A stretch of 64,000 nt of DNA from Solibacillus sp. FSL H8-0523 (lineage in GTDB: Bacteria > Bacillota > Bacilli > Bacillales_A > Planococcaceae). The stretch lies in the NCBI RefSeq assembly GCF_038051985.1, contig NZ_CP150291.1, positions 806,001-870,000 of the forward strand. Direction: 5' to 3'. Positions 42,290 to 52,660 of the stretch are shown piece after piece (positions within the stretch are counted from its first letter, which is position 1; the number at the start of each line of letters is the position of its first letter). Made by a program: the position numbers and the translations under genes. The notes under the pieces are model-generated. The model saw only the letters and a program-made list of their open reading frames with translations. It had not been told where the DNA came from and ran no database searches.

Positions 42290-43975
42290 TTAGAGTTTAA
42301 ATTTATTAACAAGTTCATTTAAGTCTTGTGCATTATGACTAAGTTCAATGGATACATCGTTAATTTGTTCCATCGTAGCGGATTGTTCTTCTGTTGCTGC
42401 GGCTATCATTTCAAAATCACTAACGGATTGTTCAGAGCCATTTGCCATTTGTGAAACAGAAGCGGTTACTTGTTCAGCACTTGCTGAAATCTCTTCAGAC
42501 GCTGCTGATATTTCTTGCACTTGCTCGACGACCTGTCCGATTGCACCGTTGATTGACGTGAAGGTGCTTTGTGTATTGTTAATGATATCAACACCTTTTG
42601 CGACAGAAGATAAGCCTTCATGTACGGCTTGTTCCACGTTTTTCGTGCCTCGTTGAATTTCTAACGTTAATGCGACAATTTTTTCTGCTGAAAGTTTGGA
42701 TTGTTCTGCTAATTTTTTTACTTCATCGGCTACAACGGCAAAGCCTTTTCCATGCTCACCAGCACGAGCTGCCTCGATGGAAGCATTTAATGCGAGTAAG
42801 TTTGTTTGATCGGATAAATCGGTAATGACCTTTGTAATTAAGCTGATTTCTTCCGATTGCACACTTAAAACTTCGGTTACAGACGAAATATTAGACGTCG
42901 ATTCATGAATTGTTGTCATTTGATGTTTTGCTTCGGTTAAGGTTTCGTTACCGATTCGTGCTTGTTGCTCCATATGACTTGAACTTTCAAGTAAGACTTG
43001 CGCTGATTCTGCGATTTTTTGAATCCCAGATGCGGTTTCTTCCATTGCAGAAGAGCTTTCGCCAGCAGTAGTTGCGGTCATTTGTGCAATTTCAGTTGTA
43101 TTGACGACGCGCTGTGCAACATCTTCACTTGTCGCCCGAATTTCTTCGGTACTCGCGGCTAATTCCTCGGCCGAAGAACTTAAATGCTCGGTGTTTGCTT
43201 GGATACTACCTAAAACGTCGCGTAGGTTATTTTTCATTTGATTAAAAGCGCCTGCTAATTGACCAATTTCATCTTTCGATTTGTATGTAAAATCTTCGCG
43301 CGTTAGGTCACCATTTGCAATGTAATCTGCCTCTGTTGTGACACGGCGGAGTGGGCGGGCAATTTTTGTTGTAACGAAAATTGCTAAAGCAATAATGATG
43401 GCGCTATTTAGTAAAATTGCGAGCACCGCAAGCGTGGTTGAGATGGTAATTGTCTGATCGGTTCTTTGGTCAATTGCATCTAATTGTTGTTGTTGTAGCT
43501 CTTGTAAGGATACTGTTAAATTAAAAATTTCAGAATTAGCACTTGAAAACTCGTTATTTACAATGCTGAGTGCTTGCGTTTCATTGCCAGTATCAAACGC
43601 TGTGATCGTACGGTTTGCAGCATCGATGATTGCAGTGGATGCCAGTTCTAATTCATTAAGTAACTCAGCTGACTGTGCATCCTGATTAAACGTTTTTAAT
43701 TTTTGTACTTCATCTGTTAATAATGTGTTGTAAGCATTTAAACGATCGATATTAAAATCTGAAGGATCTAAAATATAAGCACGAATAAACATACCTTGAG
43801 TAGCGATCGCACGTTGTATTTCTTTCCCGATTTGAATTTGTGAGACACGTTCATCCATCATTTCTTCTACTTGGTTATTAATGCGATAAAACTGTTGTAA
43901 CAATAATGATAAGCAGAGGAAGACAATAATTAATAACATTGCAAAGGATAAATTTAATTTTTTACTTACAGACAT
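42290..43975 (-). CDS. Transmembrane methyl-accepting chemotaxis protein
   Basis: This is a 561-residue chemoreceptor. It has a first membrane segment at about residues 8-27, an extracellular helical domain of about 150 residues (four-helix-bundle type), a second membrane segment (about 180-200), a HAMP domain ([19 protein letters not shown] onward) and a long coiled-coil signalling domain whose tip is [22 protein letters not shown]. Rich Glu/Gln/Ala helices flank the tip and include potential methylation sites. It lies against the 3' end of the opp operon on the opposite strand; a role in sensing peptides is possible but unproven. It ends at a hairpin on its own strand. Confidence 0.93.
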   Translation of the reverse strand: MSVSKKLNLSFAMLLIIVFLCLSLLLQQFYRINNQVEEMMDERVSQIQIGKEIQRAIATQGMFIRAYILDPSDFNIDRLNAYNTLLTDEVQKLKTFNQDAQSAELLNELELASTAIIDAANRTITAFDTGNETQALSIVNNEFSSANSEIFNLTVSLQELQQQQLDAIDQRTDQTITISTTLAVLAILLNSAIIIALAIFVTTKIARPLRRVTTEADYIANGDLTREDFTYKSKDEIGQLAGAFNQMKNNLRDVLGSIQANTEHLSSSAEELAASTEEIRATSEDVAQRVVNTTEIAQMTATTAGESSSAMEETASGIQKIAESAQVLLESSSHMEQQARIGNETLTEAKHQMTTIHESTSNISSVTEVLSVQSEEISLITKVITDLSDQTNLLALNASIEAARAGEHGKGFAVVADEVKKLAEQSKLSAEKIVALTLEIQRGTKNVEQAVHEGLSSVAKGVDIINNTQSTFTSINGAIGQVVEQVQEISAASEEISASAEQVTASVSQMANGSEQSVSDFEMIAAATEEQSATMEQINDVSIELSHNAQDLNELVNKFKL

Positions 43976-44112
43976 AAAAATGCCCCCTTTAGAATACGAA
44001 ACTTTAAGACTATCGATTTATATATCAGTTTAATCAAACAATGACATGTGTGCAAATTATTTATTGAGGAAAAATATTATATTATTTCGAATATACAAAA
44101 CGGTTGTTAATT

Positions 44113-44162
44113 TGCTATATTATAGAGGGGATATTCTATTTTATGTAGAATAATTCTATATC
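44113..44162 (+). promoter_or_regulatory. Extended -10 promoter with overlapping inverted repeat
   Basis: TGCTATATT (44113-44121) is an extended -10 element. Just downstream, ATTCTA (44133-44138), TAGAAT (44146-44151) and ATTCTA (44153-44158) form an inverted and a direct repeat, enclosed by GATAT (44130-44134) and ATATC (44158-44162). The arrangement looks like an operator at the transcription start of the CoA-transferase gene. The regulator is unknown. Confidence 0.4.
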
Positions 44163-44257
44163 GGCGAAAACGAGGAGTACATAGGATTTATTTCTTTTTA
44201 AGTGTTTTGCCGACTTGTAGAATGCACATCACAAAGGGAAAAAGAGGAGGAAAAGAA

Positions 44258-45760
44258 TTGGACACAACTTTACATGCAAGAATTCGTCATAATGAACTTG
44301 AGGGGAAAATTGTATCAGCTGAAACAGCAGCATCATGGATTCAAGATGGTATGGTAGTGGGGATGAGTGGCTTTACACGTGCGGGGGATGCCAAAACGGT
44401 ACCGCTAGCACTGGTTGAAAAAGCAAAAACTGAGCCATTCAAAATTGATGTATATACAGGCGCTTCATTAGGGCCAGAGGTAGATCAACTAATGGCGGAG
44501 GCGGGGATTATTCGCAAGCGTGCGCCTTATCAAGGGGATCCAGCCATTCGTAAGTTAATTAATACAGGGGAAGTATTATATTCAGATATGCATTTATCAC
44601 ATAATGCAGAGCTAATTCGACAAGGGATTATCGGACCGATTGATTTTGCGATTATCGAAGCAACTGCGATTACGGAAGATGGCATGATTATTCCAACGAC
44701 ATCAATCGGAAACTCGCCAATTATTGTGCAGATGGCAAAGGAAATTATTATTGAATTAAATCCAGAACAGCCAAATTTAGAAGGGATTCATGATATTTAT
44801 TTACCAGGACCACAGGGAGACCGTGAGCCAATTCCGTTATTAACTGCAAGCGACCGCATTGGGACAATTGGGATTCCGGTAGATATCAACAAAATTAAAG
44901 GGATTGTACATTCTACAATTAAAGATGCACCGTCGTTAATCGTACAGCCGGATGAAGAAACAGAACAAATCGCACAGCACTTATTAAACTTCCTGCGCGA
45001 TGAAATCAAAGCAGGACGCCTACCAGAAAATTTATTACCACTGCAGTCAGGTGTTGGTTCTGTTGCAAACGCCGTATTAAACGGCTTCTTAAATTCTGAA
45101 TTTGAAGAGCTAGAAATTTATTCAGAAGTATTACAAGATGCTGTATTCAATTTACTAGATGCGAACAAAATCAAAATTGCGTCAGGTACATCTATTACGT
45201 TAAGTGAAGAATGCGCTAATAAAGTGTACGGCAATATTGATCACTATAAAGATCGTTTAGTATTACGCCCACAAGAGATTTCAAATCACCCAGAAGTCAT
45301 TCGTCGTATCGGAATTATTGGCATTAACACAGCGCTTGAAGTAGACATTTACGGCAACGTGAACTCAACGCATGTCAACGGTACACATATGATGAACGGT
45401 TTAGGTGGTTCAGGAGACTTCACGCGTAATGCACGATTAGGTATTTTCGTAACGAAGTCGTATGCAAAAGGTGGCGATATTTCGTCAATCGTGCCAATGG
45501 TAGCGCACCACGACCATACAGAGCATGACGTGGATGTTATTGCAACCGAGCAAGGAATCGCAGACCTACGCGGCATGGCGCCAAAAGAGCGTGCAAAAGC
45601 GATTATCGAAAACTGTGTGCATCCTGACTATAAAGAGGCGCTATGGGATTACTACAACAGTGCAGTTGAAAAAACAGGCAACGCACATACACCACATGAT
45701 TTAGAAAAAGCGCTTTCATGGCATGTGAACTTCCAAAAAAATAAAACGATGAAGTTTTAA
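44258..45760 (+). CDS. Acetyl-CoA hydrolase / succinyl-CoA:acetate CoA-transferase family protein
   Basis: This is a 500-residue class I CoA-transferase of the acetyl-CoA hydrolase/Cat1/AarC family. Members transfer CoA between acetate, succinate or propionate. The oxyanion-hole loop GVGSVANAV, the catalytic Glu in the LEIYSEVLQD segment, and the GLGGSGDF motif near the C-terminus are present. The start is TTG at 44258, after a strong AGGAGG; the frame upstream to 44207 lacks one. The succinyl-CoA:acetate activity is an inference from family length. It stands as a single gene with its own terminator. Confidence 0.85.
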   Translation: MDTTLHARIRHNELEGKIVSAETAASWIQDGMVVGMSGFTRAGDAKTVPLALVEKAKTEPFKIDVYTGASLGPEVDQLMAEAGIIRKRAPYQGDPAIRKLINTGEVLYSDMHLSHNAELIRQGIIGPIDFAIIEATAITEDGMIIPTTSIGNSPIIVQMAKEIIIELNPEQPNLEGIHDIYLPGPQGDREPIPLLTASDRIGTIGIPVDINKIKGIVHSTIKDAPSLIVQPDEETEQIAQHLLNFLRDEIKAGRLPENLLPLQSGVGSVANAVLNGFLNSEFEELEIYSEVLQDAVFNLLDANKIKIASGTSITLSEECANKVYGNIDHYKDRLVLRPQEISNHPEVIRRIGIIGINTALEVDIYGNVNSTHVNGTHMMNGLGGSGDFTRNARLGIFVTKSYAKGGDISSIVPMVAHHDHTEHDVDVIATEQGIADLRGMAPKERAKAIIENCVHPDYKEALWDYYNSAVEKTGNAHTPHDLEKALSWHVNFQKNKTMKF

Positions 45761-45765
45761 TAGAG

Positions 45766-45806
45766 AAAAGGGATTGACCAAAAAGCTTTCTGGTCAATCC
45801 CTTTTT
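45766..45806 (+). terminator. Rho-independent terminator after the CoA-transferase gene
   Basis: AAAAGGGATTGACCA (45766-45780) pairs with TGGTCAATCCCTTTT (45791-45805) and is followed by T. It is a 15-bp perfect stem. Since the flanks are A-rich and T-rich, it can act in both directions and may also serve rqcH on the other strand. Confidence 0.92.
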
Positions 45807-45887
45807 GCGCCGAGGATGGTGGGAATTTATTCCGACCACCGCAGAAACACCGCGCCATCGCGGATAATTAGTACATGAGCGAAACAC

Positions 45888-45917
45888 TGTCCGCAAAAGT
45901 ACAACTTTTCGGACAGC
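45888..45917. repeat. Short inverted repeat between convergent genes
   Basis: CTGTCCG and AAAAGT pair with ACTTTT and CGGACAG around a 3-5 nt loop. It lies 11 bp beyond the rqcH stop codon. There is no strong T tract on either strand, so I list it as a hairpin rather than a terminator. Confidence 0.5.
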
Positions 45918-45928
45918 CCTCTTTATCA

Positions 45929-47611
45929 TTATTTTTTCAACTGCATAATAACGGCTTCATCTGGTGTAACGTAGAGTGTCTTTTGCTCGAAGTAAATCAC
46001 GAAACCTGGTTTTGCGCCATTTGGTTTTTTAACATGACGAATTTCTGTGTAATCTACAGGGACAGATGCCGATTCACGGGCTTTACTGAAGTAAGCACTT
46101 AACATCGCTGCTTCTTTTAACGTTGTTTCATCTGGATTTTCAGCATGAATGACAACGTGTGAGCCTGGAATGTCCTTTGTATGTAGCCAAATTTCATTGC
46201 GCTTGCCAATTTTAAATGTTAAATAATCATTTTGCTTATTATTTTTACCGACCGAAATGGCAATACCTGTTGAAGACATGAAGTTTTCAGGTGTTGGTTT
46301 TGTCGGTTTCTTTTTGCGTTTTGACTGACGTAATCGGAGTAAGCCTTGCTCTGCGAGTTCTTCACGAATTTCCTCAATATCAGAAGGTGAAGCTTGCTGT
46401 ACTTGCTGCGAGAGCATCTCTAAATAATGAATGTCATCAAGCGTTTTTTGCTGCTGTTCTTCAATCATAATCAGTGCTGTTTTAGCTTTGTTGTATTTTG
46501 TGTAATAGCTTTGTGCATTTTCAATCGGCGATTTACGCGGGCTAATGGGAATACGCACTTTTTCAGCCGGTTCACTGTAGTAGTTTTCAACGTCTACATA
46601 GTCTGCACCTTTCGCAAAGTTATATAAATTGGCCATTAATAATTCGCCGTAAAGCTGAAACTGTTCTAAGTTTTGTGCGCGCTCTAAATCTTTTTGTAGT
46701 TTCTTTTGCTTTAGCTTTAATTTGTTCAGTTCGTTTTGTAACCAACGCTCTAAATCACCTGCCTGCTGCTTGACACGATCACGCTCAGCGCGTGCGAAAA
46801 ATACACGATCCAGCAGTTCACCCAGTGTGTCATATGTAGTAACAACACCTTGTAAATGGGTTAGGTTTGTAGGAGAGAAATAGCTTTTACCTTCTAATTC
46901 TACGTATGTTGGTTTTGCAATGGTTGCAATTTCATTCATAAACTGACGCGTCGCTGTTACCGCATCTTGTGTTGTTAAACGGTGTAGGAGCTCTGTCGCG
47001 TGCAGTGGTGAAAAACCAGCGAACTTTTCAATAAGGTCTTTTGCTGTTAAATCTTGTGTGAATAGTTGTTTTAGCTCTTCGTCGGATAAGCTTGTTAGAG
47101 AAGCTTTATCTTGTTTTGGTGGCTCAATGTACGCTTGCCCAGGTAACACGGTACGGTAGCTATTCACTGATGGTGGTAAGTGTTTTAAGCTATCGATAAT
47201 TTTCCCCGTCTCTACATCAATTAGTAGAAGGTTACTGTGACGGCCCATCACTTCAATGATTAGCTGACGTTTTACAGGGTCACCAATTTCGTTTGTACTA
47301 TCAATATCAAATGTAAGAACGCGTTCAAAGCCTTGTTGCGTAATGTTTGAAATATAGCCACCGTCTAAATGTTTGCGCAGGAGCATACAGAACATTGGAG
47401 GATCTGCCGGGTTTTCAATCGATTGCTCTGTACGATGTACGCGTGAATAGGATGGATGGATCGAAAATAAAAGCTTTGTGTTTACACCAGCTGCGCGGAT
47501 TTGTAATACGACTTCTAGCGCGTTGGGCTGATAAATTTTTGTAATGCGTCCAGATGTTAAGCTTTGTAGCTCTTTACTCATTGAACGCGTAAATAATCCG
47601 TCAAATGCCAT
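45929..47611 (-). CDS. rqcH: Ribosome quality control protein RqcH (Rqc2/FbpA, NFACT family)
   Basis: RqcH binds stalled 50S subunits carrying peptidyl-tRNA and adds C-terminal alanine tails that mark the peptide for degradation. The 560-residue protein has the NFACT-N domain (FDGLFTRSMSKEL, SRVHRTE), a central coiled coil (about residues 290-440) and the NFACT-R domain (EIWLHTKDIPGSHVVIHA). It was earlier called a fibronectin-binding protein (FbpA/YloA). I start it at the ATG at 47611 after AAAGAGG; the longer frame from 47650 adds an unrelated leader. It diverges from yloC. Confidence 0.94.
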   Translation of the reverse strand: MAFDGLFTRSMSKELQSLTSGRITKIYQPNALEVVLQIRAAGVNTKLLFSIHPSYSRVHRTEQSIENPADPPMFCMLLRKHLDGGYISNITQQGFERVLTFDIDSTNEIGDPVKRQLIIEVMGRHSNLLLIDVETGKIIDSLKHLPPSVNSYRTVLPGQAYIEPPKQDKASLTSLSDEELKQLFTQDLTAKDLIEKFAGFSPLHATELLHRLTTQDAVTATRQFMNEIATIAKPTYVELEGKSYFSPTNLTHLQGVVTTYDTLGELLDRVFFARAERDRVKQQAGDLERWLQNELNKLKLKQKKLQKDLERAQNLEQFQLYGELLMANLYNFAKGADYVDVENYYSEPAEKVRIPISPRKSPIENAQSYYTKYNKAKTALIMIEEQQQKTLDDIHYLEMLSQQVQQASPSDIEEIREELAEQGLLRLRQSKRKKKPTKPTPENFMSSTGIAISVGKNNKQNDYLTFKIGKRNEIWLHTKDIPGSHVVIHAENPDETTLKEAAMLSAYFSKARESASVPVDYTEIRHVKKPNGAKPGFVIYFEQKTLYVTPDEAVIMQLKK

Positions 47612-47776
47612 TGTGTTTGCCTCTTTCGTTTCATTAAATTCTTTGTCCATCTATCATACCACTTTTTGACGGGTTGGCAGTAGGCAGATACATAAACGCC
47701 GTGGATTATTCAAGGTGAAGGATATTCCCCTTGTTCACAGTTTTTCACTCGCTTTCGTACGAATTGTATTTACTAT

Positions 47777-47790
47777 CGTAATCGATTACG
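47777..47790. promoter_or_regulatory. Perfect 14-bp palindrome in the rqcH/yloC divergent region
   Basis: CGTAATCGATTACG is a perfect palindrome. It lies just upstream of an extended -10 (TGTTATAAT, 47809-47817) that probably drives yloC-gmk-rpoZ. It may be an operator; no regulator is recognised. Confidence 0.35.
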
Positions 47791-47808
47791 CAAATTTAAA
47801 TAAACCTA

Positions 47809-47817
47809 TGTTATAAT
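47809..47817 (+). promoter_or_regulatory. Extended -10 promoter for the yloC operon
   Basis: TGT directly before TATAAT (47812-47817) gives a consensus extended -10; the -35 region has no clear match. The yloC start is 34 bp downstream. Confidence 0.6.
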
Positions 47818-47850
47818 TAATGCAATATGCAAAGAAGGGCGTGACGAACC

Positions 47851-48726
47851 TTGGTACGTAGTATGACCGGTTTCGGCAGGGGGGTCACAACAACGAAAAA
47901 CTTTCAACTAACTGTTGAAATTCGTGCTGTGAATCATCGTTTTTTAGAAATGAATACGAAGTTTCCAAAAGAATGGATGGAAGCGGAAGTGCTTGCAAAA
48001 AAAATGTTGTCGGATACGATTTCTCGTGGGAAAATAGATGTTATCATTTTTCTAAAAGAATTAAAGGATACCGAGCAAACAATTCAAATAAATTGGCCGC
48101 TACTAAATGCGTTTTTACAAGCGAAGGAAGAGCTTGCACAGTCTGTTTCGATGGAAGAAAAGTGGACGATGCAAGAAATTGTCAGCCTTGAGCAAGTACT
48201 GCAAATCGAAAAGATGGAGCTTGAACAAGCACAAATTATCAAAGCAGTACAAAGTGCGTTAGCAGAAGCCATTCAAAATTTAATTGCGATGCGTGAGCGT
48301 GAAGGCGAGCAATTACAGCAAGTAATGTTACAATATAAGGCTGAGCTAGAAAAAGAGATTGCGCAAATCCGAAATTATGCGCCATTAGCAGTGGACAAGT
48401 ATCGCGAACGTTTAACAAGTCGTTTACAAGACATTGCAAGTGGGCAATTAATAGAAGAACGAATCTTTACAGAAGTAGCCATTTTTGCTGAACGTATTGA
48501 TATTACAGAAGAGCTAGATCGTCTTACGAGTCATTTTAGCCAATTAGTCGAAACATTAAATGAACCAATAGCAATTGGCCGTAAGCTTGACTTTATTATG
48601 CAAGAAATGAATCGTGAAATTAATACAATTGGTTCAAAAAATCAGTCAACGGCTTGTTCGTCAGCTGTTGTCCAAGCCAAAACGATTTTAGAAAAAATGC
48701 GAGAACAAGTTCAAAATATTGAATAA
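47851..48726 (+). CDS. yloC: YicC/YloC family endoribonuclease
   Basis: This is a 291-residue YicC-family protein with the N-terminal RSMTGFGRG signature and the C-terminal DUF1732 end (ELDRLTSHFSQL, REINTIGSKNQS). Family members are endoribonucleases involved in RNA decay. The start is TTG at 47851, giving the expected N-terminus. In B. subtilis remA lies between yloC and gmk; here only 15 nt separate the two. Confidence 0.92.
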   Translation: MVRSMTGFGRGVTTTKNFQLTVEIRAVNHRFLEMNTKFPKEWMEAEVLAKKMLSDTISRGKIDVIIFLKELKDTEQTIQINWPLLNAFLQAKEELAQSVSMEEKWTMQEIVSLEQVLQIEKMELEQAQIIKAVQSALAEAIQNLIAMREREGEQLQQVMLQYKAELEKEIAQIRNYAPLAVDKYRERLTSRLQDIASGQLIEERIFTEVAIFAERIDITEELDRLTSHFSQLVETLNEPIAIGRKLDFIMQEMNREINTIGSKNQSTACSSAVVQAKTILEKMREQVQNIE

Positions 48727-49359
<633 letters not shown>

Positions 49360-49363
49360 AACT

Positions 49364-49588
49364 ATGTTATACCCATCAGTAGATAAGTTAAAAAAACAAA
49401 TCGATTCTAAATACTCATTAGTGAGCTTAGCATCAAAACGTGCACGCCAATTGCAAGAAGAGGGCGGCGAAATGCTAGACAAATACGTTTCATACAAACC
49501 AGTAGGAAAAGCGTTAGAAGAAGTTGCTGCAGGTAAGTTACGTAAAGTGAAGCAAGATGCTTCAGCGATTTACGAAGACGAAATTTAA
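49364..49588 (+). CDS. rpoZ: RNA polymerase omega subunit RpoZ
   Basis: The 74-residue omega subunit helps assemble the beta' subunit. It has the conserved N-terminal region (YPSVDKLKKQIDSKYSLVSLASKRARQL) and the KPVGKALEEVAAGKL motif. The ATG follows AGAGGAG at 49349-49355. A weak hairpin (AGCTCCC/GGGGGCT, about 49620-49650) follows before coaC. Confidence 0.95.
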   Translation: MLYPSVDKLKKQIDSKYSLVSLASKRARQLQEEGGEMLDKYVSYKPVGKALEEVAAGKLRKVKQDASAIYEDEI

Positions 49589-49669
49589 TCTAGATAAAAC
49601 ATTCAAATATGTTGAGTTGAAGCTCCCTTAGAATCTTTCTTTGGGGGCTTATCCTTTGAAAGGACGGTT

Positions 49670-50233
49670 ATGATGATGGAAAAGAACAATGTATTATTGT
49701 GTGTTTCAGGGGGCATTGCCGTTTATAAGGCGGTCGCACTTGTAAGTAAATTATCGCAAGCGGGCATGAACGTAAAAGTCATGATGACCGAGTCAGCAAG
49801 AAAGTTCGTGGCACCACTTAGCTTTCAGGTGATGTCAAAAAACGATGTGTTTTACGATACATTTGATGAAAAGGATTCCAACGTTATTGCACATATTGAT
49901 TTAGCGGATTGGGCGGATTTAGTCATTGTTGCACCAGCGACAGCCAATATGATTGCCAAAATGGCACACGGCATGGCCGATGATATGGTGACAACGACAT
50001 TACTTGCGACAACGGCACCAGTTTGGGTCGCACCGGCGATGAATGTACATATGTATGAGCATCCGGCAGTGAAGCGCAACATTCAGCAACTCCATGAAGA
50101 TGGGCTTCGTTTTATCGAGCCATCAGAAGGTTTTTTAGCATGTGGTTATGTGGGCAAGGGACGTTTAGAAGAGCCTGAAAAAATTACCGCGCTTGTTGTG
50201 AAGCATTTTAATGAGCGAAGTGAGGCGCAATGA
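49670..50233 (+). CDS. coaC: Phosphopantothenoylcysteine decarboxylase CoaC, stand-alone
   Basis: CoaC is the FMN enzyme that decarboxylates phosphopantothenoylcysteine in coenzyme A synthesis. The catalytic His75 (IAHIDLADWAD), the substrate clamp with Asn125 (APAMNVHM) and the reactive Cys158 (FLACGYVGKG) are all present. In Bacillus this position encodes a fused CoaBC of about 400 residues. Here the protein ends at residue 187, right after the CoaC domain, and priA begins within the stop codon (ATGA). The ligase half, CoaB, is therefore not in this window. Three in-frame ATGs (49670, 49673, 49676) follow GAAAGGA. Confidence 0.93.
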   Translation: MMMEKNNVLLCVSGGIAVYKAVALVSKLSQAGMNVKVMMTESARKFVAPLSFQVMSKNDVFYDTFDEKDSNVIAHIDLADWADLVIVAPATANMIAKMAHGMADDMVTTTLLATTAPVWVAPAMNVHMYEHPAVKRNIQQLHEDGLRFIEPSEGFLACGYVGKGRLEEPEKITALVVKHFNERSEAQ

Positions 50234-52635
50234 AGTTTGCACAAGTAATCGTAGATGTATCGGCTTACCCGGTAGATCGACCGTTTGATTATTTAATTCC
50301 TAAAGAATGGGAAGAACTAATTGATACTGGTTGCCGTGTGAAAGTTCCATTTGGCCCGCGGAATGTGCTCGGCTTTGTTGTCGGGATTTCCGAAGAGTCC
50401 GATGTACCCGTAGAAAAAATTAAGGCCGTGGCGCAAGTGCTTGATCTTGAATCGATTTTAACTGTTGAAATGCTCGAGCTTGCCAAATGGTTGAAGCATC
50501 AAACGATTTGCTATGAAATTGATGCCCTACAAGTGATGCTACCAGGTGCTCTGCGCGCAAAGTATGAAAAGTATGCCATGTTAATCGGCGATGCGACACA
50601 GCTAGCATCTGAACTTCAGCCGTATTTTGAAAAGGCCACAAAGGTGAATGTTGCGCAATTTGAAAAAGCAAATGCATTGAAATCGTTAAAGCAAGCGGTA
50701 AACGCTGGGCTTGTGCTGATTGAAAATGAAGTGAAGCAAAAGGGGCAAGTAAAGCAAGTACGGAAAGTGCAAATTGCCTCACTCGAACAGCTTGAAGTTG
50801 TGCAACAGCAAATTAAGCGCGCCCCAAAGCAAATCGCACTTATTGAATGGATGAAGCCTTATGCCGGAGCCATTTTAATGCCGGATGCGATTTGTGAAGC
50901 GGTCAATGTGACGAGCGCCGTATTAAAAGGCGTCATTGACAAAGGTGCGGCAGAATATATTCACGAGGAAGTATATCGTGACCCGTATACAAAGGAAATT
51001 GTGCATACCGACAATTTAACGTTAACCGATGAGCAGCACAACGCATTGACTAAAATAAAGCAGGCGATGGAAGAACAGCGCCAAGAAACGTTTTTACTAC
51101 ACGGTATTACCGGGAGTGGGAAAACGGAAATTTATTTGCAAGCGATTCAGCGTGCGATTGCGGAAAACAAAGAAGCGATTGTACTGGTTCCTGAGATTTC
51201 GCTAACCCCACAAATGACGGAGCGCTTTAAATCACGTTTTGGTGATGAGGTTGCCGTGATGCATAGTGGACTATCTGTTGGTGAAAAATACGATGAATGG
51301 CGCAAAATTCAGCAAGGCAAAGTAAAAGTTGTTGTTGGAGCGCGTTCAGCGATTTTTGCGCCCTTTAAAAATTTAGGAATTATCATTTTAGATGAGGAGC
51401 ATGAATCCACATACAAGCAAGAGGATTCGCCGCGTTACCATGCGAGGGATGTAGCGATTTGGCGCGGCAAGTATTACAACTGTCCGGTCATTTTAGGGAG
51501 TGCGACACCAGCACTTGAAACATATGCTCGTGCAAAAAAAGGTGTGTATACGCTATTAACGCTCAATAACCGTGCGAAAAGCCAAGCGTTGCCAACCGTT
51601 CACATTGTCGATATGCGTGAAGAGCTCCAGGCGGGGAATCGTTCGATGTTTTCACAGCAACTTATGACAGCACTTCTAGAACGACTAGAGCGCGGCGAGC
51701 AAGCGGTGCTGTTTTTAAATCGCCGTGGGTATTCATCGTTTGTGCTATGCCGGGATTGTGGAACGAGCGTACAATGTCCGAACTGTGATATTTCACTAAC
51801 GTACCACCGCTATCAAGAAAAGTTGAAATGCCACTATTGTGGACATGAGGAGTATATTCCAGAGACGTGCCCCGAGTGCCAAAGTGAAAACATCCGCTAT
51901 TTCGGTACAGGTACGCAAAAAGTAGAGGAAGAGATTTTCAAGCTGTTCCCGCAAGCGCGTGTCCTGCGAATGGATGTAGATACAACAAGGCAAAAAGGTT
52001 CACATGAAAAAATGCTTGATGCGTTTGGACGTGGGGAAGCAGATATTTTACTCGGCACGCAAATGATCGCAAAAGGCTTAGATTTTCCGAACATTACGCT
52101 AGTTGGTGTACTGAGTGCTGATACGAGCTTACATTTACCAGATTATCGTGCGGCAGAGAAGACGTTCCAGCTCATGACACAAGTAAGTGGTCGTGCTGGG
52201 CGTCACGACAAACCAGGGGAAGTATTTATTCAAACGTATACCCCAGAGCATTATGCGATTGAATTATCGAAAGAGCAGCACTACACGCCGTTTTATGAAC
52301 GTGAAATGCATGCACGTCACACAGCAGGCTACCCACCGTATTATTATTTAGCGCTTGTGCAAGTAACACATGAAGACGTCGTCATGGCGGCAGAATATGC
52401 AGGACGTGTTGCGGAGTATTTACGTTCGAATTTATCGTTTGATGTTTCGGTTATTGGACCAACAACGGCAAGTATTGCTCGTCTCCAAAATAGATATCGC
52501 TACCAATGTTTGATAAAATATAAAATAGAGCCAAAATTAATTCCTGTGCTGTTGCAATTGATTAAATTGTATCGTTCCGAATGGATTAAAAAAGGCATTG
52601 TGTTAACAGTTGATTTAGATCCACAGATGATCTAA
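50230..52635 (+). CDS. priA: Primosomal replication restart helicase PriA
   Basis: PriA is the 3'-5' DNA helicase that reloads the replisome at stalled forks. The 801-residue protein has an N-terminal DNA-binding domain, the helicase core with Walker A (LLHGITGSGKTEIYLQA, about residue 293), DEEH box (IILDEEHESTYKQ), and a zinc-binding cysteine cluster in the second half (CRDCGTSVQCPNCD; CHYCG; CPEC). The length is normal. The start overlaps the coaC stop by 4 nt. Confidence 0.97.
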   Translation: MKFAQVIVDVSAYPVDRPFDYLIPKEWEELIDTGCRVKVPFGPRNVLGFVVGISEESDVPVEKIKAVAQVLDLESILTVEMLELAKWLKHQTICYEIDALQVMLPGALRAKYEKYAMLIGDATQLASELQPYFEKATKVNVAQFEKANALKSLKQAVNAGLVLIENEVKQKGQVKQVRKVQIASLEQLEVVQQQIKRAPKQIALIEWMKPYAGAILMPDAICEAVNVTSAVLKGVIDKGAAEYIHEEVYRDPYTKEIVHTDNLTLTDEQHNALTKIKQAMEEQRQETFLLHGITGSGKTEIYLQAIQRAIAENKEAIVLVPEISLTPQMTERFKSRFGDEVAVMHSGLSVGEKYDEWRKIQQGKVKVVVGARSAIFAPFKNLGIIILDEEHESTYKQEDSPRYHARDVAIWRGKYYNCPVILGSATPALETYARAKKGVYTLLTLNNRAKSQALPTVHIVDMREELQAGNRSMFSQQLMTALLERLERGEQAVLFLNRRGYSSFVLCRDCGTSVQCPNCDISLTYHRYQEKLKCHYCGHEEYIPETCPECQSENIRYFGTGTQKVEEEIFKLFPQARVLRMDVDTTRQKGSHEKMLDAFGRGEADILLGTQMIAKGLDFPNITLVGVLSADTSLHLPDYRAAEKTFQLMTQVSGRAGRHDKPGEVFIQTYTPEHYAIELSKEQHYTPFYEREMHARHTAGYPPYYYLALVQVTHEDVVMAAEYAGRVAEYLRSNLSFDVSVIGPTTASIARLQNRYRYQCLIKYKIEPKLIPVLLQLIKLYRSEWIKKGIVLTVDLDPQMI

Positions 52636-52660
52636 TGGATATAGAAAGAGGTTAAAGGTT

